DNA of 64,000 nt from CAYFYS01 sp965202905 (GCA_965202905.1 OZ241868.1:3596001-3660000); one strand, 5' to 3'. Numbered from the stretch's first letter, positions 36,334 through 45,539 are shown. Notes: a model not told the origin generated them from the letters alone. Translations and numbers: made by a program.

Positions 36334-37128
36334 TCATCCCGGCGATGCGCCTTGTCCCAGCAGGGAAAGCGCCAGCCGGTGGACGGCGGCATCGCCGGCC
36401 GCCGCCACGCGTCCGTCCGAGCCGGCGTGCAGCGCATCGCCGCGCCAGTCGGTCATCACGCCGCCCGCGCCTTCGACCACCGGCACCAGGGCGCAGAAAT
36501 CGTAGGGCGCGAGCCCGGCCTCGACCACCAGATCGAGATGGCCGGACGCCAGGAGGCCGTAGGCGTAGCAGTCCGCGCCGTAGACCGTGTGGCGGCTCCG
36601 CGCGGCAAGGCGGTCGAAGGATCCCTTGTCCGCGCCCGCGAACATCTCCGGCGTGGTGGCGCTGAGGACCGCGTGTCCGAGCGCCGAACAGGAGCGCGTC
36701 GAGACCGCCGTTCCGTTGAATGTGGTCGGCCGGCCGGCCGCGCCGAGCCATCGCTCGCCCAGGATGGGCTGGTCGATGACGCCGAGGATCGGCCGGCCCT
36801 CGCGCAACAGCGCGATCAGGGTGCCGAAGAGCGGTTTTCCGGCGAGGAAAGCCTTGGTTCCGTCGATCGGATCGAGCACCCAGACCTCGCTTGCGCCCTC
36901 GCGCACGGCGCCGAATTCCTCGCCGATGATCCCGTGACCGGGGCGGCGCTGCTCGATCAGAGCGCGCATCGCCGTCTCCGCCTCTCGGTCGGCGACGGTC
37001 ACCGGGCTCGCGTCGTGCTTGGTCTCGACCGCGAGCGGCGCGCGGAAATGGGGGCGGATCGCCGCACCGGCGGCCTCGGCCAGAAGGTGGGCGAAGGCGA
37101 TGGCATCCTCGGGACAACGCGCGCTCAC
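36334..37128 (-). CDS. hisN: Inositol-monophosphatase family, histidinol-phosphatase HisN-like
   Basis: 264 residues. Metal ligands lie in GIIGEEFGA (Glu), WVLDPIDGTKAFLAGKPLFG (Asp-Ile-Asp) and LVVEAGLAPYDFCALVPVVE (final Asp). The last block, with Tyr-Asp before the helix, is typical of the HisN branch that dephosphorylates histidinol phosphate in alphaproteobacteria. The GTG start overlaps (GTGA) the stop of a 53-codon gene upstream, suggesting coupling. Confidence 0.85.
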   Translation of the reverse strand: MSARCPEDAIAFAHLLAEAAGAAIRPHFRAPLAVETKHDASPVTVADREAETAMRALIEQRRPGHGIIGEEFGAVREGASEVWVLDPIDGTKAFLAGKPLFGTLIALLREGRPILGVIDQPILGERWLGAAGRPTTFNGTAVSTRSCSALGHAVLSATTPEMFAGADKGSFDRLAARSRHTVYGADCYAYGLLASGHLDLVVEAGLAPYDFCALVPVVEGAGGVMTDWRGDALHAGSDGRVAAAGDAAVHRLALSLLGQGASPG

Positions 37129-37286
37129 CGCCGGGCTTGGTCTCGGGGCAGCGGCGCCGCGGTGCTCGCGACCGAACCGCCTTCGCGCTTCCGGACGAGC
37201 CGGTTGCCGATCGAGCCGACGCCGGACAATACCGGGGCCGTCAGGACGGCCGCACCGACCGTCTTGCCGAAGTCACTGGACGACAT
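37125..37286 (-). CDS. 53-residue protein upstream of hisN
   Basis: A small gene starting MSSSDFGKTVGAAVLTAPVL and ending PRDQARR. It has a strong AGGAAG ribosome-binding site before ATG 37286, and its TGA overlaps the hisN GTG. Residues 7-28 are mildly hydrophobic with Gly and Ala, then a basic RLVRKREGG. It could be a small membrane-associated peptide or a translational leader for hisN. No family was recognised. Confidence 0.45.
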   Translation of the reverse strand: MSSSDFGKTVGAAVLTAPVLSGVGSIGNRLVRKREGGSVASTAAPLPRDQARR

Positions 37287-37483
37287 GACTCGTCTTCCTC
37301 ATGGGCAGAGGCGGGGCGGGACCACGGCGACTCCCTGACCGAACGCCGGCGGATCGGCACAACGGACGACATCTTGCGGCCCGCGAAGGCGGGCGGCGAC
37401 AGCGGGTGAGTACCAGAACGGCTTCGCGATTTGCAAGCCGAACGCGTCGTTGCGGGATAATGGCGGCTATCAGCGACTCGGTC

Positions 37484-38026
37484 TCAATTCGAGGATTTGC
37501 CGAAATTCGTCCGCATTTTTGGTAGTGCGGGACCCATATCATCATGCCGGAATGCCAGAATGTGAATTGGCAAGTCGCTCGCCCTATGTTCGACATGTTT
37601 GATTGCGGTTGCCAAATTCGGGGTCCGATCCGTGAGGAAGCGGGACAGATAGTCATCCGGCACGATAATGATTCCGATATCGATCCTGCCATCCACAAGA
37701 TTTTCTCTCAAATGCATGATGTCAACCGCAAGCATATCGCTACGACCGGATACCTGAACCTCCACGCCTGCGGTTCCGCCCTTTAAGTTTTGCTTAGTCC
37801 AATCTATCCCACCAACAGTCACCTTATACCAATCCCCGAGTAATTCAAATCCTTCATCTATTGTCTGTCTAATCCACCGTGTCCCATTAATGTTCTTGCT
37901 CTCCTTAACCGCCAAATGAAACCTACTCAGAGTTGATGTTGTTTCAGAAACCAGTCCATCTAACCCTAAACGAGACGCCTTAGTCGAAAACCCATTATAG
38001 TCGATCGTGTCTGTTATTTTCGGCAC
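37484..38026 (-). CDS. BglII/BstYI-family restriction endonuclease
   Basis: 180 residues. The active-site region IDWTKQNLKGGTAGVEVQVS contains an Asp and a downstream Glu-x-Gln-x-Ser, matching the D...ExQ(F/V)S arrangement of R.BglII. Before it, NGTRWIRQTIDEGF aligns with BglII GTNQYIKDELV. After it, VDGRIDIGIIIVPDDYLSRF corresponds to the strand holding KVAIIIT. The enzyme probably cuts a GATC-containing palindrome; the exact site is not predictable. It is shorter than BglII (223) and lacks part of the C-terminus. The coding DNA is clearly AT-richer than its neighbours. It lies 27 bp downstream of the methyltransferase. Confidence 0.75.
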   Translation of the reverse strand: MPKITDTIDYNGFSTKASRLGLDGLVSETTSTLSRFHLAVKESKNINGTRWIRQTIDEGFELLGDWYKVTVGGIDWTKQNLKGGTAGVEVQVSGRSDMLAVDIMHLRENLVDGRIDIGIIIVPDDYLSRFLTDRTPNLATAIKHVEHRASDLPIHILAFRHDDMGPALPKMRTNFGKSSN

Positions 38027-38053
38027 AATTATCCTGCCACAGTGCCAGTATTT

Positions 38054-38900
38054 TTACGATGTAAGAGAATCGACGTAATCGTTGTTTTGGTGCTTGCCCA
38101 GGTTACCATTCAATCTTTCCACAATCGGTTCTGGGTTTTCAATTTCTATCCCAATCCAGTGGCGATGGCGATTTTCACACACGAAATAAGTAGTTCCACT
38201 ACCATCGAAAGGGTCCAACACCAAGTCGCCCGGAAGCGTACTTATCTCAATCACGCGCTCAAGTAATTTAGTGCTCAAAGCATTAGATGAGCGCTTTTCT
38301 GATTTGAATTTACGGTGCCTTACGGGCGGAATATCGGTCCAGACGTCTTTCAGATTGACGCCTTTTGGATTCATTGCACCGCGATGGCCTCCATAATCAC
38401 GGACCTCACCTCCACAATGGCGGCAAATCTCAATGGGAGTTCTAATTTTTTGAAAACATAACGGTTTTCCTTTAGATAAAGTAAAGAAGAGAATAATGAG
38501 CCGGGTATAGCCGTCCATTAATTGGAAGACTACTCTTATGCTCAATTGCTATCCAGTGCCGAAAAAATAGCCCCAAATCAACAAGATAACAACCCAGTCT
38601 AATATTCCATTTTGGAAGGTTGTAAATAAACATAGAACCACCAGGCTTTAAAATCCTACTGCACTCACGTATCCATTCTTGGCACCAATTCAAATAATTT
38701 TCTTCGTCTCGATCATCAGTGCTTCTCTTTCCATAATGTTTTTTCAGGTTAAATGGCGGATCGGCAAACACCGCATCAACGGAATCGGAAGCCAATTGTG
38801 GTAACACATCCATACAGTCAGCCTCGTAGAGCTGACCGAACTCAGTTGTGAAAACCGGAGCGAGTTCCATCTTGTTTGACCCGTTCATCAGTTTCTTCAT
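38054..38900 (-). pseudogene. Beta-class DNA amino-methyltransferase, frameshifted
   Basis: Two overlapping frames together make a ~280-residue methyltransferase. Part 1 (38900 to ~38480) has VDAVFADPPFNLKKHYGKR (motif IV DPPF) and RILKPGGSMFIYNLPKW. Part 2 (from ~38485 to 38054) has TPIEICRHCGGEVRDYG, then LPGDLVLDPFDGSGTTYFVC (motifs X/I) and HWIGIEIE. The order IV before I is the beta class. DPPF favours N6-adenine, though the BglII partner is an N4-cytosine enzyme. The break lies near 38475-38490, in T-rich sequence with repeated ACTTT. If real, the endonuclease would lack protection. Confidence 0.75.
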
Positions 38901-39173
38901 CTGATCTCTCAGTGACGAACCAGCGGCGCATATTACGTTTCATGTCCTGATCCAGCGCAGTCCCGAACCTTCCCCATTCTACCAGACGCCCGGTCGGGAT
39001 GTTCTAGCATCCTGAAAGCGTACCACACAGTGTTGTTAGCGGCACTCCATATTAGCGGCACTTCGCAGGATTTTCGACTCGCTGCAAGCCGATCATCGAG
39101 GCCGGGCGTTTCGTTGACAGGCCGGAGGGGCCAATCGATACTCCGGCGGCCTACGCGCCAGCGCACCCAGCAC

Positions 39174-40049
39174 ATGACAAGATCGAGCCGACCGAGCAAC
39201 ACCGTCGCCTTCCAGGGCGTGCCGGGCGCGTATTCCGATCTGGCCTGCCGCCGGGTCTTCCCCGGCATGGCGACCCTGCCGACAGCGGCGTTCGAGGAAA
39301 CCTTCGCCGCGGTCCGCGACGGGCGGGCCCGGCTCGCCATGCTGCCGATCGAGAACTCCGTCGCCGGCCGGGTGGCCGACATCCATCACCTGATGCCCGG
39401 ATCGCGGCTGCACATCGTCGCGGAGCACTTCATGCGGGTGCGCCATCACCTGCTGGCGCCGAGGGGCGCGAGCCTCGCGTCGATCCGCATCGTGCACAGC
39501 CACATCCATGCGCTGGGACAATGCAGCAGGCTGATCCGCGAGCACGGCTACCGTCCGGTGGTCCACGCCGACACCGCTGGCGCAGCGGCCGATATCGCCG
39601 CACTCGACGACATCGGCCAGGCGGCGATCGCCTCGGCGCTCGCCGGCGAGACCTACGGGCTGGTTTCGCTCAAGGCCAATATCGAGGATGCCGAGCACAA
39701 CACGACCCGGTTCCTGGTCATGGCGGGCAAGCAGCAACGCCCGGCCCGCGATTCTGGCACGGTCCTGACCACCTTCGTCTTCCGGGTGCGCAATGTGCCC
39801 GCCGCGCTCTACAAGGCGCTCGGCGGGTTCGCCACCAACGGCGTCAACATGACCAAGCTGGAAAGCTACATGCTGGACGGGCGGTTCGCCGCGACCCAGT
39901 TCTATGCCGATATCGAGGGCGATCCGCGCGACCGCAACGTCCGGCTCGCGCTCGAGGAACTCGACTTCTTCTCGCACGAGGTGCGGATTCTCGGCACCTA
40001 CCCGGCCGATTCTTTCCGCAGAACCAACAAGCTCATCGACCCGCGCTGA
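39174..40049 (+). CDS. pheA: Prephenate dehydratase PheA
   Basis: 291 residues. The catalytic domain starts VAFQGVPGAYSDLACRRVFP, continues AMLPIENSVAGRVADIHHLM and ends with the invariant Thr-Arg-Phe in EHNTTRFLVM (~residue 180). The ACT regulatory domain has NVPAALYKALGGFATNGVNM and the Phe-binding ESYMLDGRFAATQFYADIEG. It converts prephenate to phenylpyruvate and is feedback-inhibited by phenylalanine. It stands beside the restriction-modification island and converges with nudC. Confidence 0.95.
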   Translation: MTRSSRPSNTVAFQGVPGAYSDLACRRVFPGMATLPTAAFEETFAAVRDGRARLAMLPIENSVAGRVADIHHLMPGSRLHIVAEHFMRVRHHLLAPRGASLASIRIVHSHIHALGQCSRLIREHGYRPVVHADTAGAAADIAALDDIGQAAIASALAGETYGLVSLKANIEDAEHNTTRFLVMAGKQQRPARDSGTVLTTFVFRVRNVPAALYKALGGFATNGVNMTKLESYMLDGRFAATQFYADIEGDPRDRNVRLALEELDFFSHEVRILGTYPADSFRRTNKLIDPR

Positions 40050-40160
40050 ACGCCTGCCGGCAGCGCGCGCCGGTAACGGGCCGCCTCGCCGGGCGGTATG
40101 ACCCCCCCCGGCGTACCCCCGGGCGGGCGCCCCGGCGGCGCAATTCCGGTTCGGCAAAGC

Positions 40161-41072
40161 CTAGCCGCTCCTGATCCAGTCCTCGATAAGCCGGCGGGCG
40201 ATCGAGTCGGAGCGCGGCCGGCGCGCGATGCCTGGCGCGCCGTCGGCGAGTTCGGCGCGGGTGAACCAGCGCGCGTCTTCAAGCTCGTCCGGGTTCGTTT
40301 GAACCGAGTCGCCCAGGGCATCCGCATAGAACCCCAGCATCAGCGATGCCGGAAACGGCCAAGGCTGCGAGGAATGGTAGCGCAGATTGGCGATCGGCAG
40401 GCCGACCTCCTCCATGACCTCGCGGGCGACCGCCTCCTCCAGGCTCTCTCCCGGCTCGACGAACCCGGCGAGCGCGGAATACATGCCCTCCGCCCACTCG
40501 GCCTTGCGCCCCAGGACCACCCGGTCTCCATGGATGACCAGCATAATCACCGCCGGGTCGGTGCGCGGGAAGTGCTGGGCGCCGCAGGATCTGTCGCCGC
40601 ACACCAGGAGATGGCCCGCCTCGCGCCGGTCGGTCGGCGCGCCGCAGGCGCCGCAGAACCGATGCCGGCTGTGCCAGTGCATCAGGCCCTTGGCGTAGGC
40701 CAGCACCCCACCATCGTCGCGCGGCAGCAGGATGCCGATGCTGCGCAGATCGATGAAGCGGCCCCGGCCGGCAAACGGCGTGCGATCTTCGGGGCAGTCG
40801 AGATGGGAGACATCGACCGCGAAATGCGGCGCATCGCCCATCCGCCCGAGGAAGGTCGCCTGATCCGCATCGCGCAGAGCGCCGCCAAACTCCGCCGGCC
40901 TGAAACGGACGGCGCGGGGCGTTTCGCCGTCCTCGACGAAGGCGCGCGAGCGCCAGATCGCCACCACTGCGGCCCCGGGCGCGGCGAGCTGCTCGCGCAG
41001 CCAAGCGGCATCCTTGCGTCGCTCGGCGATGCGCTCCAGGCCGTACCCGGCATAGTGATTCGGCGGCCTCAT
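40161..41072 (-). CDS. nudC: NADH/NAD(+) pyrophosphatase NudC
   Basis: 303 residues. A four-Cys zinc ribbon (CGACGAP ... CGDRSCGAQHFPRTDP, about residues 150-185) precedes the Nudix box GFVEPGESLEEAVAREVMEE. The NudC-specific SQPWPFPASLM follows. The enzyme hydrolyses NAD(H) and removes NAD caps from RNA. It is divergent from the ffs promoter, with about 150 bp between them, and converges with pheA. Confidence 0.93.
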   Translation of the reverse strand: MRPPNHYAGYGLERIAERRKDAAWLREQLAAPGAAVVAIWRSRAFVEDGETPRAVRFRPAEFGGALRDADQATFLGRMGDAPHFAVDVSHLDCPEDRTPFAGRGRFIDLRSIGILLPRDDGGVLAYAKGLMHWHSRHRFCGACGAPTDRREAGHLLVCGDRSCGAQHFPRTDPAVIMLVIHGDRVVLGRKAEWAEGMYSALAGFVEPGESLEEAVAREVMEEVGLPIANLRYHSSQPWPFPASLMLGFYADALGDSVQTNPDELEDARWFTRAELADGAPGIARRPRSDSIARRLIEDWIRSG

Positions 41073-41223
41073 CGTTCGCTGCGTCTTCCGCTTGGGCCGC
41101 GCCGGACCACGCCCGACCCCGCCGGTTCCTGCGGGCCGGAAGGGCGGAGCGAGACGCGGCGCCGATGATTGCGTCGATCCGAGACCCTGCCACATGGCCG
41201 CCCGAGGCGCAATCTCGCGAGGC

Positions 41224-41253
41224 TTGGGGTGCGCCCGCCAGTCCTGATATAGT
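41224..41253 (+). promoter_or_regulatory. Promoter of the SRP RNA gene
   Basis: A -35 like TTGGGG at 41224-41229, an 18-bp spacer and an extended -10 TGATATAGT (hexamer TATAGT 41248-41253) lie just before the 5' end of the 4.5S RNA at about 41258-41260. Confidence 0.6.
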
Positions 41254-41257
41254 CGCC

Positions 41258-41353
41258 GGGGAGGTCGGCGGCGGACGGGGCGCTCGCCAACCCGGTCAGG
41301 TCCGGAAGGAAGCAGCCGTAACGAGATTGCGCCGGGTCGCTTTCCGGCCTCCC
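41258..41353 (+). ncRNA. ffs: Bacterial small signal recognition particle RNA (4.5S RNA)
   Basis: The universally conserved domain IV loop GGTCAGGTCCGGAAGGAAGC (41294 onward), followed by AGCCGTAA, binds Ffh and FtsY. The ends pair: GGGAGGTCGG near 41259-41268 with CCGGCCTCCC at 41344-41353, giving the long helix of a ~96-nt bacterial SRP RNA. It targets nascent membrane proteins with Ffh. Placement just upstream of dnaX is the common bacterial order. Confidence 0.95.
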
Positions 41354-41388
41354 ACCTTCCGGGCGAGACATATCGGCTTGAACGAAGC

Positions 41389-43056
41389 ATGAACGGCTCT
41401 TCCGAACCCGTCGCGCCCTATCGCGTGCTTGCGCGTACCTACCGCCCCAGCCGGTTCGCCGATCTGGTCGGCCAGGAACCGTTGGTGCGCACGCTGACCA
41501 ACGCGATCAATTCCGGCCGGCTGGCGCATGCGTTCATCCTCACCGGCATCCGCGGGGTCGGCAAGACGACGACGGCCCGGATCATCGCGCGCGCGCTGAA
41601 CTGCATCGGACCGGACGGCCAAGGCGGGCCGACGCCGGAGCCGTGCGGGGCCTGCGAGCATTGCGTGGCGATCGCCGGGGACCGGCATGTCGACGTGATC
41701 GAGATGGATGCCGCGAGCCGGACCGGGGTCGACGACATCCGCGAACTGATCGAGGGCGTGCTCTACCGGCCGGTCTCGGCGCGGTTCAAGATCTACATCA
41801 TCGACGAAGTGCACATGCTTTCGCGCAACGCCTTCAACGCGCTGCTAAAGACGCTGGAGGAGCCGCCCGAGCATGTGAAGTTCATCTTCGCCACCACCGA
41901 GACGCGACGGGTGCCGGTGACGGTGCTCTCGCGCTGCCAGCGCTTCGACCTGGCCCGGGTCGACGGCGACACGCTGATGGCGCATCTGCGCGATATCGCC
42001 GGGCGCGAGCGGGTCGATATCGCCGCGGACGCGCTGCGTCAGATCGTGCGCGCCGCGGAGGGCTCGGTGCGCGATGCGCTGTCGCTGCTCGACCAGGCGA
42101 TCGCGCACGCCGAGTCGGGGCCGATCGAGGCCGACCAGGTGCGCGAGATGCTGGGGCTCGCCGACCGGCTGCGCACGGCGGATCTGTTCGAGGCGCTGGT
42201 CCGCGGCGGGATCGCCGAAGCGCTGTCGATCTTCGATTCGCTGCACGAGGTGGGCGCGGACCCGATCGTGGTGCTGCAGGACCTGCTTGAGTTCACCCAC
42301 TGGCTGACCCGGCTGAATGCGGCGCCCGAGGCGCCGGGCGGCGCGGTCTCCGATGTGGAGCTTGCGCGCGGCCGGGCGCTTGCCGGGGGGCTGAGCGTGC
42401 CGGTGCTCACCCGCGCCTGGCAGATCCTGCTCAAGGGCTTGTCCGAGGCGCGTATCGCCCATGACGCCCGCCAGGCGGCCGAGATGATCCTGATCCGCCT
42501 GGCCTACGCGGCCGAGTTGCCGACCCCGGCCGAGATGCTCCACGCGATCGAGACGGGAACTGCGCCCGCAGCGGCGTCCCGGCCCGCGGCGGCGACGACG
42601 GCGGCGATGACCGAAGCGACGGCCTTGCCGGCCGACTTCGAGGCGCTGGTCGCGCTGTTCGAGACGCGCAAGGAGCCGGTCTTGCGCGCCAATCTGACGG
42701 GCAACGTCCACCTCGTCTCCTACGCGCCGGGACGCCTGGTCTACCGGCCGGGGCCGCGCGCGCCGGACGGTCTTGCGGCCGATCTGCGCAAGCGGCTGGA
42801 AGCCTGGACCGGGACAGGCTGGACGGTCGAGACGGTCGAGGACGGCGAGGCGGCGCCCAGCCTCCGCGAGCAGCGGATCCGGTCCGAGGCCGCCGTGCGC
42901 GAGCAGGCGATCGCCCATCCGGCCGTTCAGGCCGTGCTCAAGACGTTTCCCGGCGCCCAGGTCGAAGACGTCCGAACCGTCGAGGCCACGAGCATTCTGG
43001 GCGACGAGCCGGCCGATCCGGAAGAAGAGCCCGAGAACGGAGATCCACGCCCATGA
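41389..43056 (+). CDS. dnaX: DNA polymerase III tau/gamma subunit DnaX
   Basis: 555 residues. The clamp-loader ATPase domain has YRPSRFADLVGQEPLVRTL, Walker A GIRGVGKTTT (residues ~53-62), a zinc module (CGACEHC), Walker B with IYIIDEVHML and the SRC arginine finger in VTVLSRCQRFDL. The C-terminal part includes an Ala/Thr linker (~400) and a tau-like domain. It loads the beta clamp at the replication fork. Its stop overlaps ybaB (ATGA). Confidence 0.95.
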   Translation: MNGSSEPVAPYRVLARTYRPSRFADLVGQEPLVRTLTNAINSGRLAHAFILTGIRGVGKTTTARIIARALNCIGPDGQGGPTPEPCGACEHCVAIAGDRHVDVIEMDAASRTGVDDIRELIEGVLYRPVSARFKIYIIDEVHMLSRNAFNALLKTLEEPPEHVKFIFATTETRRVPVTVLSRCQRFDLARVDGDTLMAHLRDIAGRERVDIAADALRQIVRAAEGSVRDALSLLDQAIAHAESGPIEADQVREMLGLADRLRTADLFEALVRGGIAEALSIFDSLHEVGADPIVVLQDLLEFTHWLTRLNAAPEAPGGAVSDVELARGRALAGGLSVPVLTRAWQILLKGLSEARIAHDARQAAEMILIRLAYAAELPTPAEMLHAIETGTAPAAASRPAAATTAAMTEATALPADFEALVALFETRKEPVLRANLTGNVHLVSYAPGRLVYRPGPRAPDGLAADLRKRLEAWTGTGWTVETVEDGEAAPSLREQRIRSEAAVREQAIAHPAVQAVLKTFPGAQVEDVRTVEATSILGDEPADPEEEPENGDPRP

Positions 43057-43376
43057 AGAATTTCGGCCAGCTCATGAAGCAAGCCCAGGAAATGCAGGCC
43101 AAGATCCAGGAGGTGCAGAACCGGCTCGCCGAAATCGAGGTCACCGGCCGGTCGGGCGCCGGCATGGTCACGGTGACCATGAACGGCAAGTCCGAGGTGC
43201 GCCAGATCAAGATCGACCCCAAGCTGTTCAACGGCGAGGACGCCGAGGTGGTGGAGGATCTGATCGTCGCCGCGTTCGCCGACGCCAAGGGCAAGGCCGA
43301 GGCGCGGATGAGCGAGGAAATGCAGAAGATCACCGGCGGGCTCAACCTGCCGCCGGGGCTCGGCCTGCCGTTTTGA
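43053..43376 (+). CDS. ybaB: Nucleoid-associated protein YbaB/EbfC
   Basis: 107 residues, the normal length. The start MKNFGQLMKQAQEMQAKIQE is followed by LAEIEVTGRSGAGMVTVTMN and the Met-rich, Gly-rich end ITGGLNLPPGLGLPF. It is a dimeric DNA-binding protein. It overlaps both neighbours by 4 bp, locking dnaX-ybaB-recR into one operon. Confidence 0.95.
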   Translation: MKNFGQLMKQAQEMQAKIQEVQNRLAEIEVTGRSGAGMVTVTMNGKSEVRQIKIDPKLFNGEDAEVVEDLIVAAFADAKGKAEARMSEEMQKITGGLNLPPGLGLPF

Positions 43377-43969
43377 CAGCGGTCTCCGAGATCGACCGGC
43401 TGATCCGGCTGCTGGCAAAGCTGCCCGGGCTCGGCCCGCGCTCGGCGAGACGCGCCGCCCTTCACCTGATCAAGCGCCCCGACGCGCTGCTCGAGCCGCT
43501 GGCCGCGGCGCTGGCCGCCGCGGCCAGCAACGTCCGACGATGCGCGATCTGCGGCAATATCGACACCGAGGACCCGTGCGGTATCTGCACCGATCCCGGG
43601 CGCGAGCGGTCGAGCGTCTGCGTGGTCGAGGACGTGGCCGATTTGTGGGCGCTGGAGCGCACCGGCGCGTTCGCCGGCGCCTATCACGTGCTCGGCGGCA
43701 CGCTGTCCGCGCTCGACGGCCGCGGCCCCGACGACCTCGCAATCGAGGCCCTGATCGGCCGCGCCCGCCAGGACGCGGTCGCCGAGGTGATCCTCGCGAC
43801 CTCGGCCACCGTCGAGGGCCAGACCACCGCCCATTACCTGATGGACCGGCTGGCCGGCGCCGGCGTCGTCGTCTCGATGCTCGCCCACGGCGTCCCGGTC
43901 GGCGGCGAGCTCGACTATCTCGACGACGGCACCCTGTCGGCGGCGCTCAAGTCGCGCCGGCCGCTGTAG
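43373..43969 (+). CDS. recR: Recombination mediator RecR
   Basis: 198 residues from a TTG start that overlaps the ybaB TGA (TTGA). Helix-hairpin-helix IDRLIRLLAKLPGLGPRSAR, the four-Cys zinc finger CAICGNIDTEDPCGICTD, the Toprim domain SVCVVEDVADLWALERTGAF and the C-terminal VPVGGELDYLDDGTL are all present. RecR loads RecA at gaps with RecO. No ATG is available before the conserved start. Confidence 0.95.
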   Translation: MTAVSEIDRLIRLLAKLPGLGPRSARRAALHLIKRPDALLEPLAAALAAAASNVRRCAICGNIDTEDPCGICTDPGRERSSVCVVEDVADLWALERTGAFAGAYHVLGGTLSALDGRGPDDLAIEALIGRARQDAVAEVILATSATVEGQTTAHYLMDRLAGAGVVVSMLAHGVPVGGELDYLDDGTLSAALKSRRPL

Positions 43970-44076
43970 GACCCCCGCTCACCGGCAGCCAGCGACCGCG
44001 CCGGCCCGGTTGACTGAACGGCTGATCGCGCCTACCTACCCCCCTCCTGGAAATGTGGGCCCTGCGTGTCGCGACC

Positions 44077-44601
44077 ATGGCGAAGCTGTCGATCATCACC
44101 GCGCCCGACCCGCGTCTCAAGCTGGTCTGCGAGCCGGTCGAGGTGGTCGACAACGAAATGCGGCGGCTGATGGACGACATGCTGGAAACCATGTACGCGG
44201 CGCCCGGCATCGGCTTGGCCGCGCCGCAGGTTGGCGTCGCCAGGCGGGTGATCGTGGTCGACGTGACCCGGCCCGGGGAGGACTCCAACCCGATCAAGAT
44301 GGTCAATCCGGAAGTCGTGTGGACGTCCGGGGAAACCGTTCTCTACGAGGAAGGCTGCCTGTCGCTGCCCGAGCACTACGCCGAGGTGAGCCGCCCCGCA
44401 AAGGCACGCATCCGCTACGTCGATGCAGCCAATGTCGCCCGGGAGATCAAGGCCGGGCAGATGCTGGCGACCTGTCTTCTGCACGAGATCGACCACCTCG
44501 ACGGCACGCTGTTCGTCGATCGCATCTCCAAGCTGAAGCGCGACATGATCCTGAAGAAACTCACCAAATCCAAGCGCGCGGAGGCCAGGGCCGACGCCTG
44601 A
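44077..44601 (+). CDS. def: Peptide deformylase
   Basis: 174 residues. The three deformylase motifs are present: GIGLAAPQVG (~residue 46), EEGCLSLPEHYAEV (~95) and the metal-binding LLHEIDHLDG (~138). It removes the formyl group from nascent proteins. The downstream gene, fmt, makes the formyl-methionyl-tRNA, and the two are 2 bp apart. ATG 44077 was chosen over a GTG/ATG eight codons upstream because family members begin MAxLxIxxxPDPRL. Confidence 0.95.
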   Translation: MAKLSIITAPDPRLKLVCEPVEVVDNEMRRLMDDMLETMYAAPGIGLAAPQVGVARRVIVVDVTRPGEDSNPIKMVNPEVVWTSGETVLYEEGCLSLPEHYAEVSRPAKARIRYVDAANVAREIKAGQMLATCLLHEIDHLDGTLFVDRISKLKRDMILKKLTKSKRAEARADA

Positions 44602-44603
44602 CC

Positions 44604-45539
44604 ATGACGGGTCTTCGCACCGTCTTCATGGGCACCCCGGAGTTCGCGGTTCCGAGCCTGGAGGCGCTGTTGGCCGCCGGCCACGACATCGTCTGCGTCT
44701 ACACGCGGCCGCCTCGCCCCGCCGGGCGCGGCCACCGGGAGCGGCCTTCGGTGGTGCATGCGCGCGCGGCGGCCGCCGGGATCGGCGTGCGCCATCCGCG
44801 CCGCCTGCGCGAGCCGGAAGCAGCCGCTGCGTTCGCCGCACTCGGCGCCGACATCGCGGTGGTCGCGGCCTACGGGCTGATCCTGCCGGCGCCGGTCCTG
44901 GCGGCGCCGCGGCTTGGTTGTCTCAACGTCCACGCCTCGCTCCTGCCGCGCTGGCGCGGCGCCGCGCCGATCCAGCGCGCGATCCTGGCCGGCGACCGCA
45001 AGACCGGCATCACCATCATGAAGATGGACGACGGGCTCGATACCGGACCCATGCTGGCCCAATCGGAGATCGAGATCGCCGAGCGAACCGATGCCGGCGC
45101 GCTCCACGACCGCCTCGCCGCGCTCGGCGCGCGACTCCTGGTCGAGACCCTGCCCGAATATGCCGACGGGCGCATCGTCCCGGTCGGGCAGCCCGCCCGG
45201 GGCATCACCCATGCGGCCAGAATCGACCGCGCGGAGACGCGCATCGACTGGAATCGCCCGGCCGTCGAGGTCGACCGTCAGGTCCGGGCGTTCGCGCCGC
45301 ACCCGGGCGCATGGTTCGAGACTGCGGGCCGGCGGGTCCGCGTCCTTGCCGCCCATGTCGTCGATGCCGCCGGTCCTCGGCCCGGGACCGTGATCGACCA
45401 TGCCGCGACGGTCGCCTGCGCGGCCGGCGCGCTGCGACTCGACCGCCTGCAGCGCCAGGGCAAGGAGCCGATGGAGGCCGCCTCGTTCCTGCGAGGTTTC
45501 CCGCTCGAGGCGGGAAACCGGCTCGGCGAGGCGCCGTGA
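44604..45539 (+). CDS. fmt: Methionyl-tRNA formyltransferase
   Basis: 311 residues. VFMGTPEFAVPSLEALLAAG starts the catalytic domain. The active-site LGCLNVHASLLPRWRGAAPI (Asn-His-Ser-type motif) and MDDGLDTGPMLAQ follow, and the C-terminal OB-like domain contains RQVRAFAPHPGAWFE. It formylates initiator Met-tRNA using 10-formyl-THF. It is part of the def-fmt-truA operon. Confidence 0.95.
   Translation: MTGLRTVFMGTPEFAVPSLEALLAAGHDIVCVYTRPPRPAGRGHRERPSVVHARAAAAGIGVRHPRRLREPEAAAAFAALGADIAVVAAYGLILPAPVLAAPRLGCLNVHASLLPRWRGAAPIQRAILAGDRKTGITIMKMDDGLDTGPMLAQSEIEIAERTDAGALHDRLAALGARLLVETLPEYADGRIVPVGQPARGITHAARIDRAETRIDWNRPAVEVDRQVRAFAPHPGAWFETAGRRVRVLAAHVVDAAGPRPGTVIDHAATVACAAGALRLDRLQRQGKEPMEAASFLRGFPLEAGNRLGEAP

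Noticed and set aside
38933..39382. 149-codon minus-strand frame opposite pheA
   Set aside because: It is mostly the complement of the conserved pheA start and shows no independent protein features.
40050..40160. GC-rich repeats between pheA and nudC as a terminator
   Set aside because: Several short complementary G/C runs exist but no single stable hairpin with a T tract could be drawn.
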